Below, one piece after another: positions 33,364 through 42,782 of a DNA stretch of 64,000 bases. Numbering within the stretch: position 1 is the first letter of the stretch; each line of letters opens with the position of its first letter. Under the pieces are notes generated by a model. That model was not told the DNA's origin. It saw only the letters and a list, made by a program, of their open reading frames with translations, and did not search any database. A program made the position numbers and the translations under genes. Source of the DNA: Paraburkholderia sp. BCC1885 (GTDB lineage: Bacteria; Pseudomonadota; Gammaproteobacteria; Burkholderiales; Burkholderiaceae); assembly GCF_900996235.1 (NCBI RefSeq), contig NZ_CAAJGM010000219.1, forward strand, positions 1 to 64,000, read 5' to 3'.

Positions 33364-34086
33364 GTGTCTTCTAGACGCATTTTCCGCCCGCTGCTTGCCC
33401 TGCTGCTGATCTCGGCGGCAGGCGTCGTTAGCACTGCGAAAGCGCAGACTCAACAACCCCAAACTCCGGACACCATGGAAGCGCGCGTGCAGGCCTGCGC
33501 GGCCTGCCACGGCACCCACGGCCAGGGGACGGACAACGACTACTTCCCACGCCTCGCGGGCAAGCCGGCCGACTACCTGTACAACCAGTTGCAGAACTTC
33601 CGCGAAGGGCGCCGCAAGTACCCGCCCATGAACTACCTCGTCACGTATCTCTCGGACGACTATCTGCATCAGATCGCGGCGTACTTCTCCCAGCAGCGTC
33701 CTCCTTACCCGTCGCCGGCCAGGCCCACGGTGTCGGCGGACACGATTGCACGCGGCCAGGACATCGTGCTGCACGGCGACGCATCGCGGCAGATTCCAGC
33801 TTGCGCCGCTTGCCACGGCAAGGCGCTCACCGGCATGGAACCGGCTATCCCGGGTCTGGTCGGCCTGCATTCCGACTACATCAGCGCGCAGCTCGGCGCC
33901 TGGCGTTCGGGTTCGCGCCACGCCATTGCGCCTGACTGCATGCACGAGATCGCCACCCGCTTGACCGACGACGACGTGAATGCTGTCGCTTCATGGTTGT
34001 CCACCCAGACGGCACCGCAGAACCCCGTGCCGGCTCCTGCCCGTTCGATGAAGACTCCGCTTGCCTGCGGCAGCGAACCGCAATAA
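33364..34086 (+). CDS. Diheme c-type cytochrome (c553/c4-like)
   Basis: A signal peptide (about residues 1-27, ending TAKA) leads to a periplasmic protein of two cytochrome c domains. The heme sites are CAACHGTHGQG near residue 45 and CAACHGKALTG near 146, with the repeated pattern PRLAGKPADYLYNQL and PGLVGLHSDYISAQL before the axial Met. The start is GTG at 33364 with GGAG 6 bases before it. It precedes a triheme cytochrome by 21 bp, so the two should form an electron-transfer pair that feeds a terminal oxidase. Confidence 0.85.
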   Translation: MSSRRIFRPLLALLLISAAGVVSTAKAQTQQPQTPDTMEARVQACAACHGTHGQGTDNDYFPRLAGKPADYLYNQLQNFREGRRKYPPMNYLVTYLSDDYLHQIAAYFSQQRPPYPSPARPTVSADTIARGQDIVLHGDASRQIPACAACHGKALTGMEPAIPGLVGLHSDYISAQLGAWRSGSRHAIAPDCMHEIATRLTDDDVNAVASWLSTQTAPQNPVPAPARSMKTPLACGSEPQ

Positions 34087-34107
34087 GGCACCGGGAGAGA
34101 TGACCAA

Positions 34108-35406
34108 ATGAAACGCAAGTCCCTGTTCGCTCTTTCGGCAGTTGTCGTAGCCGCGGCCGCTGCCCTCGTTCCCGTCCTGTGGTCGGGCGGCGATCATCTT
34201 CACAACGGCACCGCCATGGCGGCCACCCCCGCCGACCAGGCCGAGCTGATCAAGAAGGGCGAGTACCTCGCCCGGGCTGGCGACTGTATCGCCTGCCACA
34301 CGGTGCGCGGCGGCAAGGAATTCGCCGGCGGCCTGCCCATGGCCACGCCGTTCGGCACGATGTTCACGCCGAACATCACGCCCGACGATCAATACGGCAT
34401 CGGCAAGTGGACCCAGGACGACTTCTACCGCGCCATGCATAGCGGCCGCTCGAAGGACGGCAGCCTGCTCTATCCGGGCTTCCCCTTCACGAGCTACACG
34501 AAGGTCTCGCGCGCCGACGCCGACGCGATCTATGCGTATCTGCGCTCGGTCGCACCGGTCAACGTGCCGAGCCGTCCGCATGAACTGAAATTCCCGTTCA
34601 ACAACCGCAACCTGCTGATCGGCTGGCGCACGCTGTTCTTCCGCGAAGGCGAGTACAAGGCCGATCCGACCAAATCGGTGGAATGGAACCGCGGCGCGTA
34701 TCTGATCGAAGGCCTCGGCCATTGCGGCATGTGCCACACCTCGATCAACGCCATGGGCGGCCCGGTGAATTCGGCGGCCTTCGCGGGCGGCCTGATCCCG
34801 CTGCAAAACTGGTACGCGCCGTCGCTCACGTCGAACAAGGAAGCGGGTCTTGGCGACTGGGACATCAAGGACATCCAGGCGCTGCTGAAGAACGGCGTGT
34901 CGCAGCGCGGCGCGGTGTTCGGTCCGATGGCTGAAGTGGTTCACAACAGCCTGCAGTACATGTCGGACGACGACATCCATGCCATGGCCACGTATCTGAA
35001 GACCATTCCGCAGAAGAGCGAAGCGCCGGAAAACCTGCAACTGGAAACCTCGGCTCAGTTCGGCACGGAACTGCTGCAGCAAGGCCAGAAGATCTACACG
35101 GACAACTGCGCGAAGTGCCACGAGGCAAACGGTCTCGGCCAGCCGCCGAACTTCCCGCCGCTCGCCAACAACCAGTCTATCCAGATGCCGTCGGCGGTGA
35201 ACCCGATCCGCATGGTGCTGAACGGCGGTTATCCGCCGAGCACAGGCGGCAACCAGAAGCCTTACGGCATGCCGCCGTTCGCGCAATCGCTGTCGAACCA
35301 GGAAGTCGCGGCTGTAGTGACCTACATCCGTATGTCGTGGGGCAACCACGGCACGGCGGTGTCGCCGCAGCAGGTGGCCGATCTGCGTTCCGCGCCGCTC
35401 GACTAG
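34108..35406 (+). CDS. Triheme cytochrome c, dehydrogenase cytochrome-subunit type
   Basis: A signal peptide or anchor (residues 5-25) precedes three cytochrome c domains with heme sites CIACH, CGMCH and CAKCH. The spacing and the motifs GLPMATPFGTMFTPNITPD and PGFPFTSYTKVSRADADAIY match the cytochrome subunits of membrane alcohol, aldehyde or gluconate dehydrogenases of acetic-acid bacteria and Burkholderia. No dehydrogenase subunit is next to it. It probably accepts electrons in the periplasm from a dehydrogenase encoded elsewhere and shares the transcript with the diheme cytochrome. Confidence 0.85.
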   Translation: MKRKSLFALSAVVVAAAAALVPVLWSGGDHLHNGTAMAATPADQAELIKKGEYLARAGDCIACHTVRGGKEFAGGLPMATPFGTMFTPNITPDDQYGIGKWTQDDFYRAMHSGRSKDGSLLYPGFPFTSYTKVSRADADAIYAYLRSVAPVNVPSRPHELKFPFNNRNLLIGWRTLFFREGEYKADPTKSVEWNRGAYLIEGLGHCGMCHTSINAMGGPVNSAAFAGGLIPLQNWYAPSLTSNKEAGLGDWDIKDIQALLKNGVSQRGAVFGPMAEVVHNSLQYMSDDDIHAMATYLKTIPQKSEAPENLQLETSAQFGTELLQQGQKIYTDNCAKCHEANGLGQPPNFPPLANNQSIQMPSAVNPIRMVLNGGYPPSTGGNQKPYGMPPFAQSLSNQEVAAVVTYIRMSWGNHGTAVSPQQVADLRSAPLD

Positions 35407-35423
35407 GCGACGCAGCAGGCAAG

Positions 35424-35468
35424 AAGGGCGCGGCCTGCGGGAAAACGCGGCCGCGCCCTTCTTTTTTT
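35424..35468 (+). terminator. Rho-independent terminator of the cytochrome operon
   Basis: AAGGGCGCGGCC pairs with GGCCGCGCCCTT around a 13-nt loop, and a run of Ts follows. Confidence 0.9.
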
Positions 35469-35530
35469 AGGACCAGGACCGGACCGGGTCGTGCACAATG
35501 GCACCCTTGGACCGGGCAGGAGAAGATGTC

Positions 35531-36151
35531 GTGCATGTCGGTGAGCGTTTTAACAGCATCAGCCACCTCGTCGGCGCGGTACTGTCGGTGGCGGGGCTGG
35601 CTGCGCTCGTCACGATGGGCGCGCTGCAAGGCGATGCGTACAAGGTCGTCAGCTTCGCCGTTTACGGCGCCATGCTGCTGGTGCTGTATGCTATCTCCAC
35701 CCTGTACCATAGCGTGCGCAACCCGCGCGTGAAGGCGGTCCTGCAGAAATGCGATCATTCGGCGATCTACCTGCTGATCGCCGGCAGCTACACGCCGTTC
35801 ACGCTCGTTACGTTGCGCGGACCGTGGGGCTGGTCGCTATTCGGGGTAAGCTGGGGGCTTGCGGTCCTCGGCATCGTGCAGGAACTCACGCTCGGGCGCC
35901 GCACCCGTAGCGTATCGATGGTGTTGTACGTCTTGATGGGATGGCTCGCGCTCGTTGCCATTCGTCCGCTGGTCGAAGCATTACCGACCGCGGGTACCGC
36001 CTGGCTCGTGGCCGGCGGGGTCATCTACAGCGTCGGCATCTACTTCTTCATCAACGACGAGCGCATCCGGCACGGACATGGTATCTGGCACCTGTTCGTA
36101 CTGGCGGGCAGTCTGTGTCAATTCGTCAGTGTTGCGCGCTACGTCGCGTAA
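35531..36151 (+). CDS. Hemolysin III family membrane protein (PAQR fold)
   Basis: Seven hydrophobic segments and the family motifs HVGERFNSISHLVGAVL, STLYHSVRNPRVKAVLQKCD, HSAIYLLIAGSYTPF and HGIWHLFVLAGSLCQF identify the YqfA/HlyIII branch of the PAQR superfamily. The His and Asp residues that bind zinc in PAQR proteins are present. Despite the name, most members are not shown to be hemolysins. The start is GTG at 35531 (206 residues, usual length) with AGGAG 8 bases upstream; ATG at 35498 would add 11 residues. Confidence 0.88.
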   Translation: MHVGERFNSISHLVGAVLSVAGLAALVTMGALQGDAYKVVSFAVYGAMLLVLYAISTLYHSVRNPRVKAVLQKCDHSAIYLLIAGSYTPFTLVTLRGPWGWSLFGVSWGLAVLGIVQELTLGRRTRSVSMVLYVLMGWLALVAIRPLVEALPTAGTAWLVAGGVIYSVGIYFFINDERIRHGHGIWHLFVLAGSLCQFVSVARYVA

Positions 36152-36329
36152 TACCCCACGACGGCGAACTTAAAGCCAGTCAACGTGTCTTGATAGCGCG
36201 TTGAAGCACTCGGCACGCGCTGGCGTGTGCCGCCGATTTCCCTGCGACCGGATCTGGGTTTAGGCCTCGAATGCGCGCCCCCTGGGCAGCGCATTTGCCG
36301 TTCGCGATACTGCATTGCAAAGAGCTTTT

Positions 36330-37934
36330 ATGTCTTTTGATTCCCTCGGCTTGTCCGAACCGCTGGTCCGCGCTGTCCACGAACTCGGCTACACCACCCC
36401 TACTCCCATTCAGTTGCAGGCGATTCCGGCCGTGCTGAACGGCGGCGACCTGCTCGCCGGCGCGCAGACCGGCACCGGCAAGACGGCCGGCTTCACGCTG
36501 CCGATCCTGCAACGCCTGAACACCATGCCGCCGGCGACGGCGGCGAACGGCAAGCGCGTGGTCCGCGCGCTGATCCTCACGCCGACGCGCGAACTCGCCG
36601 CGCAGGTCGAGGAGAGCGTGCGCGCCTACGGCAAGTATCTGAAGCTGAAGTCGACGGTGATGTTCGGCGGCGTCGGTATCAATCCGCAGATCGATGCGCT
36701 GCGCCGTGGCATCGACATCGTGGTGGCGACGCCCGGACGTCTGCTCGATCACATGCAGCAGAAAACCATCGACCTGTCGCATCTCGAGATCCTCGTGCTC
36801 GACGAAGCGGATCGCATGCTCGACATGGGCTTTATCCACGACATCAAGCGCGTGCTCGCCAAGCTGCCGCCGAAGCGCCAGAACCTGCTGTTCTCCGCGA
36901 CCTTCTCCGACGAGATCAAGGCGCTTGCCGACAATCTGCTCGATTCGCCGGCCCTGATCGAAGTGGCGCGCCGCAACACCACGGCTGAACTGGTGGCGCA
37001 GAAGATTCACCCGGTGGACCGCGACAAGAAGCGCGAGCTGCTCACGCATCTGATCAAGGAACACAACTGGTTCCAGGTGCTGGTGTTCACGCGCACCAAG
37101 CACGGCGCGAACCGTCTCGCCGAACAGTTGACCAAAGATGGCATCAGCGCGCTGGCGATTCACGGCAACAAGAGCCAGTCGGCGCGTACACGCGCGCTCG
37201 CCGAGTTCAAGACCAATACGTTGCAGGTGCTGGTGGCGACCGATATCGCCGCGCGCGGTATCGACATCGACCAGCTACCGCACGTCGTCAACTACGACCT
37301 GCCCAATGTGCCGGAAGACTATGTGCACCGCATCGGCCGGACGGGCCGTGCCGGGGCGTCGGGCGAAGCGGTGTCGCTGGTGTGCGTCGATGAACTGCAG
37401 TTGTTGAAGGACATCGAGAAGCTGATCAAGCGCGCCGTGCCGCAGGAAGTGATCGCCGGCTTCGAGCCGGATCCGAACGCGAAGCCGGAACCGATCCTGC
37501 GCCGTGGCCAGGGTGGCGGTGGCGGTGGCGGTGGACGTCAGCCGCGCCAGGGTCAAGGTGCGCCCAAGGGCGAAGGCGGCCGACGCGATGGCGGCGCCGC
37601 CAAACCGGCGAGCCCCCGCTCGGGACAGCGTCCGACGGGTGGCCAGCCGCAGGCCAGGTCGCAGGGTGCAAAGCCGCAAGGCGCGAAGCCCGCTGGTTCG
37701 GCCACGCAGCCACAAGTGCGCAAGGACAATCCGCGTCACGAGACCACGCGTCATCATGGCAAGCCTGCCGCGGCGACTCACGACGCTGCCGGCGCGACCC
37801 ATGCGCCGCGTAAGCCGCAAGCTCAGGGCAAGCCGCAAGGCGGCAATCCGGGTGCGTTGCTAAGCGGCGCCAAGCCGCGCGGCGATGCTCCGCGCAGCTC
37901 GCAACCGCCGCGTAACGGCGGACGCGGGCGTTAA
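36330..37934 (+). CDS. rhlE: DEAD-box RNA helicase RhlE
   Basis: All helicase motifs are present: Q motif TPTPIQLQAIP, AQTGTGKTAGF (I), PTRELAAQ (Ia), TPGRLLDH (Ib), VLDEADRMLDMGF (II), FSATF (III), VFTRTKHGA (IV), VATDIAARGIDI (V) and HRIGRTGRAG (VI). After residue 390 a tail of about 140 residues is rich in Gly, Arg, Gln, Pro and Lys and should be disordered and RNA-binding. RhlE helps remodel ribosomal RNA and mRNA in the cytoplasm. The stop overlaps the convergent gene by 4 bp. AGAG precedes the ATG by 5 bases. Confidence 0.92.
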   Translation: MSFDSLGLSEPLVRAVHELGYTTPTPIQLQAIPAVLNGGDLLAGAQTGTGKTAGFTLPILQRLNTMPPATAANGKRVVRALILTPTRELAAQVEESVRAYGKYLKLKSTVMFGGVGINPQIDALRRGIDIVVATPGRLLDHMQQKTIDLSHLEILVLDEADRMLDMGFIHDIKRVLAKLPPKRQNLLFSATFSDEIKALADNLLDSPALIEVARRNTTAELVAQKIHPVDRDKKRELLTHLIKEHNWFQVLVFTRTKHGANRLAEQLTKDGISALAIHGNKSQSARTRALAEFKTNTLQVLVATDIAARGIDIDQLPHVVNYDLPNVPEDYVHRIGRTGRAGASGEAVSLVCVDELQLLKDIEKLIKRAVPQEVIAGFEPDPNAKPEPILRRGQGGGGGGGGRQPRQGQGAPKGEGGRRDGGAAKPASPRSGQRPTGGQPQARSQGAKPQGAKPAGSATQPQVRKDNPRHETTRHHGKPAAATHDAAGATHAPRKPQAQGKPQGGNPGALLSGAKPRGDAPRSSQPPRNGGRGR

Positions 37935-38449
37935 GCCCGGGCCGCTGCGGCGGCCTGCTTCAGGTGCTCGATCTGCTGTTCCCACCGGTCGAGCACCGCC
38001 GCTCCCCCCTCTTCCAGCTCGAAGCTGATGCCGCCGGTCAGGCGCGCATACGGCACGCGCTGCGCCTCACCGGTATCGATCATGCCAATGAAATGGGCAA
38101 GCCCGCTGCTGTCCGCCGGCGCGCTGACCAGCGGCTGAAACCGTAACTGCACCTGATAGAAAGCATCCTCACAGACGAAGCTCAGCGTCGCACGACCGCT
38201 GCGCGCGAGCACGCCAGCGGCCCGCGACTGCGGCCATAGCGCGACGCACAGCGTGCGTGAATCGGGGGCATACAGCTCGCCCGCGCCGAGCAGCGAAGTC
38301 CGCACGTGGCCGCTGGCGGCGTCAGTGGTCAATAAGGAAGCCGTAAAGCCCACCTTGCCGGCGAGCGACATACCATCGAACAACGCGCGCGGCCCAGCCG
38401 GCCATTCGTCGAACACGACCTGTTCGAGTGGGCTGCGGCGTTCAGTCAA
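37931..38449 (-). CDS. Pyridoxamine 5'-phosphate oxidase-like FMN-binding protein
   Basis: The 172-residue chain has the order of a split beta-barrel: VGFTASLLTTDAASGHVRTS, LGAGELYAPDSRTLCVALWP, SRAAGVLARSGRATLSFV and AFYQVQLRFQPL. This resembles FMN-binding proteins of the PNPOx-like superfamily. The match is by fold pattern and not by a catalytic motif, so the activity is open. The start seems to be TTG at 38449. It overlaps rhlE tail to tail by 4 bp. Confidence 0.55.
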   Translation of the reverse strand: MTERRSPLEQVVFDEWPAGPRALFDGMSLAGKVGFTASLLTTDAASGHVRTSLLGAGELYAPDSRTLCVALWPQSRAAGVLARSGRATLSFVCEDAFYQVQLRFQPLVSAPADSSGLAHFIGMIDTGEAQRVPYARLTGGISFELEEGGAAVLDRWEQQIEHLKQAAAAARA

Positions 38450-38472
38450 CGTCTAACCCGTGAGCGCAAAAA

Positions 38473-39300
38473 CTAGCGGAAGAACACATGCTGCGTGATC
38501 TTGGCGAGCGGGTAATGCACGCCAGGCTGGATGCGTGCGGGCAGATCGAGCGGCTTGAGCAGCATCTTCACGCACATGTCCGCCGACAGATTGCGTCGCA
38601 CCAGCGCATTGATGCGTGCCGCGCGATCGCGGTTATACGCCGAGTCGTGCACGCGCTCCGGATAGCGGATCGCAAACACATGGCGCAATGCGATCTCCGA
38701 GTCCTCGTTCTTGATTTCCAGCACACGGCGCATCAGCGCGCCCAACACCGCAAGACGGCCATTGCCTTCGATCTTGTTGTACTTCTTGAAATACTTGAAA
38801 AAGTGCTTGTAATGACGGACTTCGTCGGTGCGGATGAGGTCGGTGATTTCTTTGAGCACCGGTTCGTCCGAGCATTCGCCGATCGCGCGATACAGCGTGG
38901 CCGTACCCGTTTCCACCACGCAGCGTGCCACCATTTCAAGCGCGCGGGTCTTTTCGAAGTCTTCGACCGAACAGGTCTTCGAATACTCTTCGAAGAAGTT
39001 GCTGAAGGCCGTATCCCAGTCGAACTCGGGCCACACATACGCGATATAGGTCTTCAGCGCGCGGCCGTGCTGCATTTCTTCCGGCTCCCACTCCTGGTTG
39101 AGCCAGGCCGAGACTTCGGGGTCGCCGTTGAAGAAGGTACTCAGATTGCTGGTGTAGAGGTCCGTGCCGCTTTCAATGAACGAAGCCGCGCACAACAGAA
39201 GCAGCAGATCTTCGTTGGCCACGGCCCGTTGCCGGTCGATCCGGGTGAGGTCGATGTCCTCAATCCGCCAGGGCATCACATGATTAAACTCAGTGTGCAT
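38473..39300 (-). CDS. Ferritin-like diiron protein (acyl-ACP desaturase-like)
   Basis: The iron ligands can be placed: Glu in FIESGTDLY, ExxH in PEEMQHGRA, Glu in CVVETGTATLY and ExxH in TDEVRHYKHF. This gives the two-fold E + ExxH set of carboxylate-bridged diiron enzymes such as type 2 fatty acid desaturases, ferritins and N-oxygenases. The length of 275 residues and the helix spacing fit a desaturase or oxygenase better than a storage ferritin. The substrate is unknown. The gene stands alone, and 357 bp upstream are free of genes. Confidence 0.75.
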   Translation of the reverse strand: MHTEFNHVMPWRIEDIDLTRIDRQRAVANEDLLLLLCAASFIESGTDLYTSNLSTFFNGDPEVSAWLNQEWEPEEMQHGRALKTYIAYVWPEFDWDTAFSNFFEEYSKTCSVEDFEKTRALEMVARCVVETGTATLYRAIGECSDEPVLKEITDLIRTDEVRHYKHFFKYFKKYNKIEGNGRLAVLGALMRRVLEIKNEDSEIALRHVFAIRYPERVHDSAYNRDRAARINALVRRNLSADMCVKMLLKPLDLPARIQPGVHYPLAKITQHVFFR

Positions 39301-39657
39301 TTGTTCCTTACTCCGAAAGCTGCATCGACTCCTGGAGCGTGCCCAGAACTACCTGCGTTCGCCCGGCTGCGTTCGCATCGATACAGCGCCTTGAATTAGA
39401 TTTAACCTCTTGTATCTTGCATCTTAGCTGGTGTTCCGCAAGTCTGCAGACATCACAGCACAGACCATACCCAGGCGCAGCAGTTCCTTCGGCAAGATAG
39501 TCGGAATGTTCCAAATCAACACAAGGCTCTATGCGGCGCAAAAAAACAGCCTCAAGGACTGCCAGGTCTCGAGCCATGCAACGGCGCACGCTGCCAGAAA
39601 GTAATACGCAGTAAGGCCCGGCGGCCCGTCCGCCGCCACTCTGCGGGCCTTGCGTTC
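39301..39657. other. Intergenic region with a terminator at its right end
   Basis: No gene is seen. It should hold the promoter of the diiron protein gene at its left side; a clear promoter pair was not found. A hairpin at 39613-39651 ends the transporter transcript. Confidence 0.5.
39613..39651 (-). terminator. Hairpin terminator behind the MHS transporter
   Basis: AAGGCCCG and CGGGCCTT close a stem with further GC pairing inside. It begins 6 bp after the stop of the minus-strand transporter gene. The T-run is short. Confidence 0.5.
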
Positions 39658-41010
39658 TCAGTGCGCGAGGGATATGCCGCGCGCGAAGCGATGCCTGCGC
39701 CACGCAACCATCACGAGCGACAGGCCGGACAATAGCGCGGCCGTCGCCACGTAATAACTGGGCGCGAGCTTGTCGCCGGTCAGATGGATGAAGGTCTCGA
39801 CGATGGTCGGCGCAAAGCCGCCAAAGATAGTCACGCCGATGCTGTAAGCGATGGAAAGCCCCGTCGATCGCACGTGGGTCGGGAAGATTTCCGACATCAG
39901 GGCCGGCATCGGCCCGGAGTAAGCGGCCTTGAAGATGCCCGAGGTGCCTTGCAGCAGCAACAGCCATCCCACGGTCGGATGATTCTGCAGCAGTGCGAAC
40001 ATCGGATAAATCAGCAATCCCATCAGCACCGACGTAGTGAGCATGATGCGGATGCGGCCGATGCGGTCCGACCAGGCGCCCATTACCGGCGACAGCACGA
40101 ACTGCAGCCCGCCGTTGAGTATCACCGCACCGAACGACACCGCCGCCGGCATGTGCAATTGTTTCACGGCATAGAGCGGCATGTAGAGCTGCAGCACGTA
40201 CACGCCCACCGTCGATTGCGCCACGATGCCGATAGCAAGCAACAGGTTCACCCAGTGGCTGCTGAACGAGGCGGCCGGATCGCGGGTCTTGTCGGGATCG
40301 AGCTCACGCTCGCGGTCCAGCGCCAGAAACTCGGGCGTCTCATCCAGCTGCGAGCGGATGTAATAGCCGATCGGCCCAATTAGCACACCGAACAGGAAGG
40401 GAATGCGCCAGCCCCAGCTATTCAGATGCTCGGGCGACATCCACACGGTGAGCAGCGTGCCGAACGCCGCTGCCAGGATGGCCGAGAGCCCCTGGCTGGC
40501 GAATTGCCAGCTTGCGAAATAGCCGCGTCGCGATGGGCTATGTTCGACCATGAAGGCCGTCGCGCTGCCGAATTCGCCGCCCACCGCGAATCCTTGCACG
40601 AGCCGCGCGAGCAGGATCACGACGGGCGCGGTCGTGCCGATTACGGCGTAAGGCGGCATCACCGCCATCGTCAGCGTGCCGGCCATCATCAGCGTGATGG
40701 CGAGTGTCAGCGCGGCCTTGCGGCCTTTGCGGTCGCCGTAGATGCCCAGCACCACCGCGCCGAACGGCCGCATCAGGAACGAGATGCCGAAGGTGGCGAT
40801 GGCGAGCAGCGTCGACAGCCACTCGTCGTGCATCGGAAAGAACTGTTTCGCGATGATGCCCGCGAAGTAGCCATAGACCGAAAAGTCGAACCATTCCAGC
40901 GCATTGCCGACCGACGACGAAAACACGATCCGCCGCACCATCGATTTCGACAACGGCGCGCCGGCTTGGGGAGAAGCCGCCACGGCGGCGGGCGTTGCGA
41001 GATCGGTCAT
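39658..41010 (-). CDS. MHS-family MFS transporter (proton symporter)
   Basis: The 450 residues carry 12 membrane segments with the metabolite:H+ symporter pattern: GNALEWFDFSVYGYFAGIIA at the start, MRPFGAVVLGIYGDRKGRK (motif A), RLVQGFAVGGEFGSATAFMV and WGWRIPFLFGVLIGPIGYYI. Relatives transport proline/betaine, citrate, alpha-ketoglutarate or other organic acids with protons. The gene follows the gamma-glutamyltransferase after 25 bp in the same operon, so a gamma-glutamyl compound, a product amino acid or a related acid is a reasonable substrate; this is inference. Confidence 0.85.
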   Translation of the reverse strand: MTDLATPAAVAASPQAGAPLSKSMVRRIVFSSSVGNALEWFDFSVYGYFAGIIAKQFFPMHDEWLSTLLAIATFGISFLMRPFGAVVLGIYGDRKGRKAALTLAITLMMAGTLTMAVMPPYAVIGTTAPVVILLARLVQGFAVGGEFGSATAFMVEHSPSRRGYFASWQFASQGLSAILAAAFGTLLTVWMSPEHLNSWGWRIPFLFGVLIGPIGYYIRSQLDETPEFLALDRERELDPDKTRDPAASFSSHWVNLLLAIGIVAQSTVGVYVLQLYMPLYAVKQLHMPAAVSFGAVILNGGLQFVLSPVMGAWSDRIGRIRIMLTTSVLMGLLIYPMFALLQNHPTVGWLLLLQGTSGIFKAAYSGPMPALMSEIFPTHVRSTGLSIAYSIGVTIFGGFAPTIVETFIHLTGDKLAPSYYVATAALLSGLSLVMVAWRRHRFARGISLAH

Positions 41011-41035
41011 GGTCGGCCCGGTGGGAAATGCGCGC

Positions 41036-42673
41036 TCAGAAGCCGGCGGCCAGACCGTCGCGGCGGCTGTCGCTGGCCGCCACGTAGCCGCGCTCCGGCT
41101 CGTTGCGGTCGAGCTTCCAGATGTACTGGCCCGAGCCGAAGTCCATATACGGATCGTCGACCGACTTGATCGTATGGCCGAGGTTTTCGAGCCCGCGCGC
41201 CGTGTCGGCGTCGAGCGTGGCCTCGATGTCGATGGTGAAGTCGCGGTTCACCTTCCAGCGCGGCGCATCGCAGGCGGCCTGCGGCTGCTGGCCGTAGTCG
41301 AGCATCCGCACGACCGATTGCAGGTGGCCTTGCGGCTGCATGTCGCCGCCCATCACGCCGAAGCTCATCACGGCTTCCTGTTTGCCGTCGACCTGTTGCG
41401 TGAGGAAAGCCGGAATGATGGTATGGAACGGCCGCTTGCCGCCTTCGACGACGTTCGGCGACTTCGGGTCCATCGAAAAACCGCAGCCGCGATTCTGCAG
41501 CGAAATGCCGCTGTCCGGCACGACGATGCCCGAACCGAAGCCCATGTAATTCGACTGGATGAAGCTCACCATCATGCCGCGCTCGTCGGCCACCGACATA
41601 TAGATCGTGCCGCCGGCTTTCGGCATGCCGAAGTCGAACTGGGTGGCGCGCTTCGGATCGATCAGCTTCGCGCGCTCGGTGAGGTAGGCGTCGTCGAGCA
41701 TCTGTTCGGGCGTCACGTCCATCGAACGCGGGTCCGCCACGTAGCGGTAGACGTCGGCGAAGGCGAGCTTCATGGCCTCGATCTGCAGATGCTGCGACTC
41801 GATGTTATCCACCGCGAGCGAGCCCACATCGAACTTTTCGAGGATGCCGAGCGCGATCAGCGCGGCGATACCCTGGCCGTTCGGCGGAATTTCGTGAACC
41901 GAGTAGCCGCGGTACTCCTTGGCGATCGGTTCGACCCAATCCGCGCGATAGTTGCGCAGATCTTCGGCCGTCATCGCGCCGCCGCATTCGCGCGAGAACG
42001 CCGCGATCTGCGCGGCGATCTCGCCTTCGTAATAAGCGCGCGGACCTTGCTCGGCCAGCTTGCGCAAGGTCTTCGCATGACCGGGGAAGCGCACCAGTTC
42101 GCTCACTTCCGGCGCGCGGCCGCGCGGCATGAAGGTCTGCGCGAAGCCCGGCTGGTCTTTCAGTTCCGGCACCGCGGCCGCCCACTTGTAGGCGACGATG
42201 CTCGCCACCGCATGACCGCGCTCGGCGATTTCGATGGCGGGTTCCATCAGGTCGGCGAACGGCAGCGAGCCGAATTTCTGATGCAGGGCCTCCCAGCCCG
42301 CGATCACGCCGGGCACCGTCACCGCGTCCCAGCCGCGCTTGGGCTGCTTCGCGAGACCGGCTTCCTTACCATACTTGCGTTTGAAGTAGTCCACGTTCCA
42401 CGCCGCCGGCGAGACCCCCGAGGCGTTCAGGCCGTGCAGCTTCGCGCCGTCCCACACGAGCGCGAAGGCGTCGCCGCCGAGGCCGCACGAGACCGGTTCG
42501 ACCACCGTGATGGCCGCAGCCGCGGCAATCGCCGCATCGACCGCATTGCCGCCCTTCCACAGCATGCGCAAGCCGGCCTGGGCCGCGAGCGGGTGCGAGG
42601 TCGAGACAATATTGCGGGCGAAGACGGGCAGACGCGGCGTCGGATAAGGGTTTTGCCAGTTGAAGCGGGTCAT
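41036..42673 (-). CDS. Gamma-glutamyltransferase family enzyme, cytoplasmic type
   Basis: Ntn-hydrolase marks are present: STSHPLAAQAGLRMLWKGGN, AVDAAIAAAAAITVVEPVSC and GLGGDAFALVWDG at the N-terminus, and the autoprocessing Thr in GGTIYMS (Thr356), followed by QSNYMGFGSGIVVPDSG. The length of 545 residues is normal. No signal peptide is seen, which places it with cytoplasmic YwrD-like members instead of the periplasmic GGT. It should cleave or transfer gamma-glutamyl groups. A 19-bp palindrome about 110 bp upstream is a likely operator for this operon. Confidence 0.85.
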   Translation of the reverse strand: MTRFNWQNPYPTPRLPVFARNIVSTSHPLAAQAGLRMLWKGGNAVDAAIAAAAAITVVEPVSCGLGGDAFALVWDGAKLHGLNASGVSPAAWNVDYFKRKYGKEAGLAKQPKRGWDAVTVPGVIAGWEALHQKFGSLPFADLMEPAIEIAERGHAVASIVAYKWAAAVPELKDQPGFAQTFMPRGRAPEVSELVRFPGHAKTLRKLAEQGPRAYYEGEIAAQIAAFSRECGGAMTAEDLRNYRADWVEPIAKEYRGYSVHEIPPNGQGIAALIALGILEKFDVGSLAVDNIESQHLQIEAMKLAFADVYRYVADPRSMDVTPEQMLDDAYLTERAKLIDPKRATQFDFGMPKAGGTIYMSVADERGMMVSFIQSNYMGFGSGIVVPDSGISLQNRGCGFSMDPKSPNVVEGGKRPFHTIIPAFLTQQVDGKQEAVMSFGVMGGDMQPQGHLQSVVRMLDYGQQPQAACDAPRWKVNRDFTIDIEATLDADTARGLENLGHTIKSVDDPYMDFGSGQYIWKLDRNEPERGYVAASDSRRDGLAAGF

Positions 42674-42782
42674 GTTGGAGACTCTCGGAAAGCGCGGCCC
42701 GGCGCGACGCAGCCGCCGGAACCATTAGAAAACCATCACGGAACGAACCGCTGATTGCAGCGCGAACCACCCGAAAAAACAA

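Noticed and set aside
40904..42754. A 616-codon plus-strand open frame opposite the gamma-glutamyltransferase gene
   Set aside because: It mirrors the well-identified enzyme gene and has no start signal or recognisable domain.
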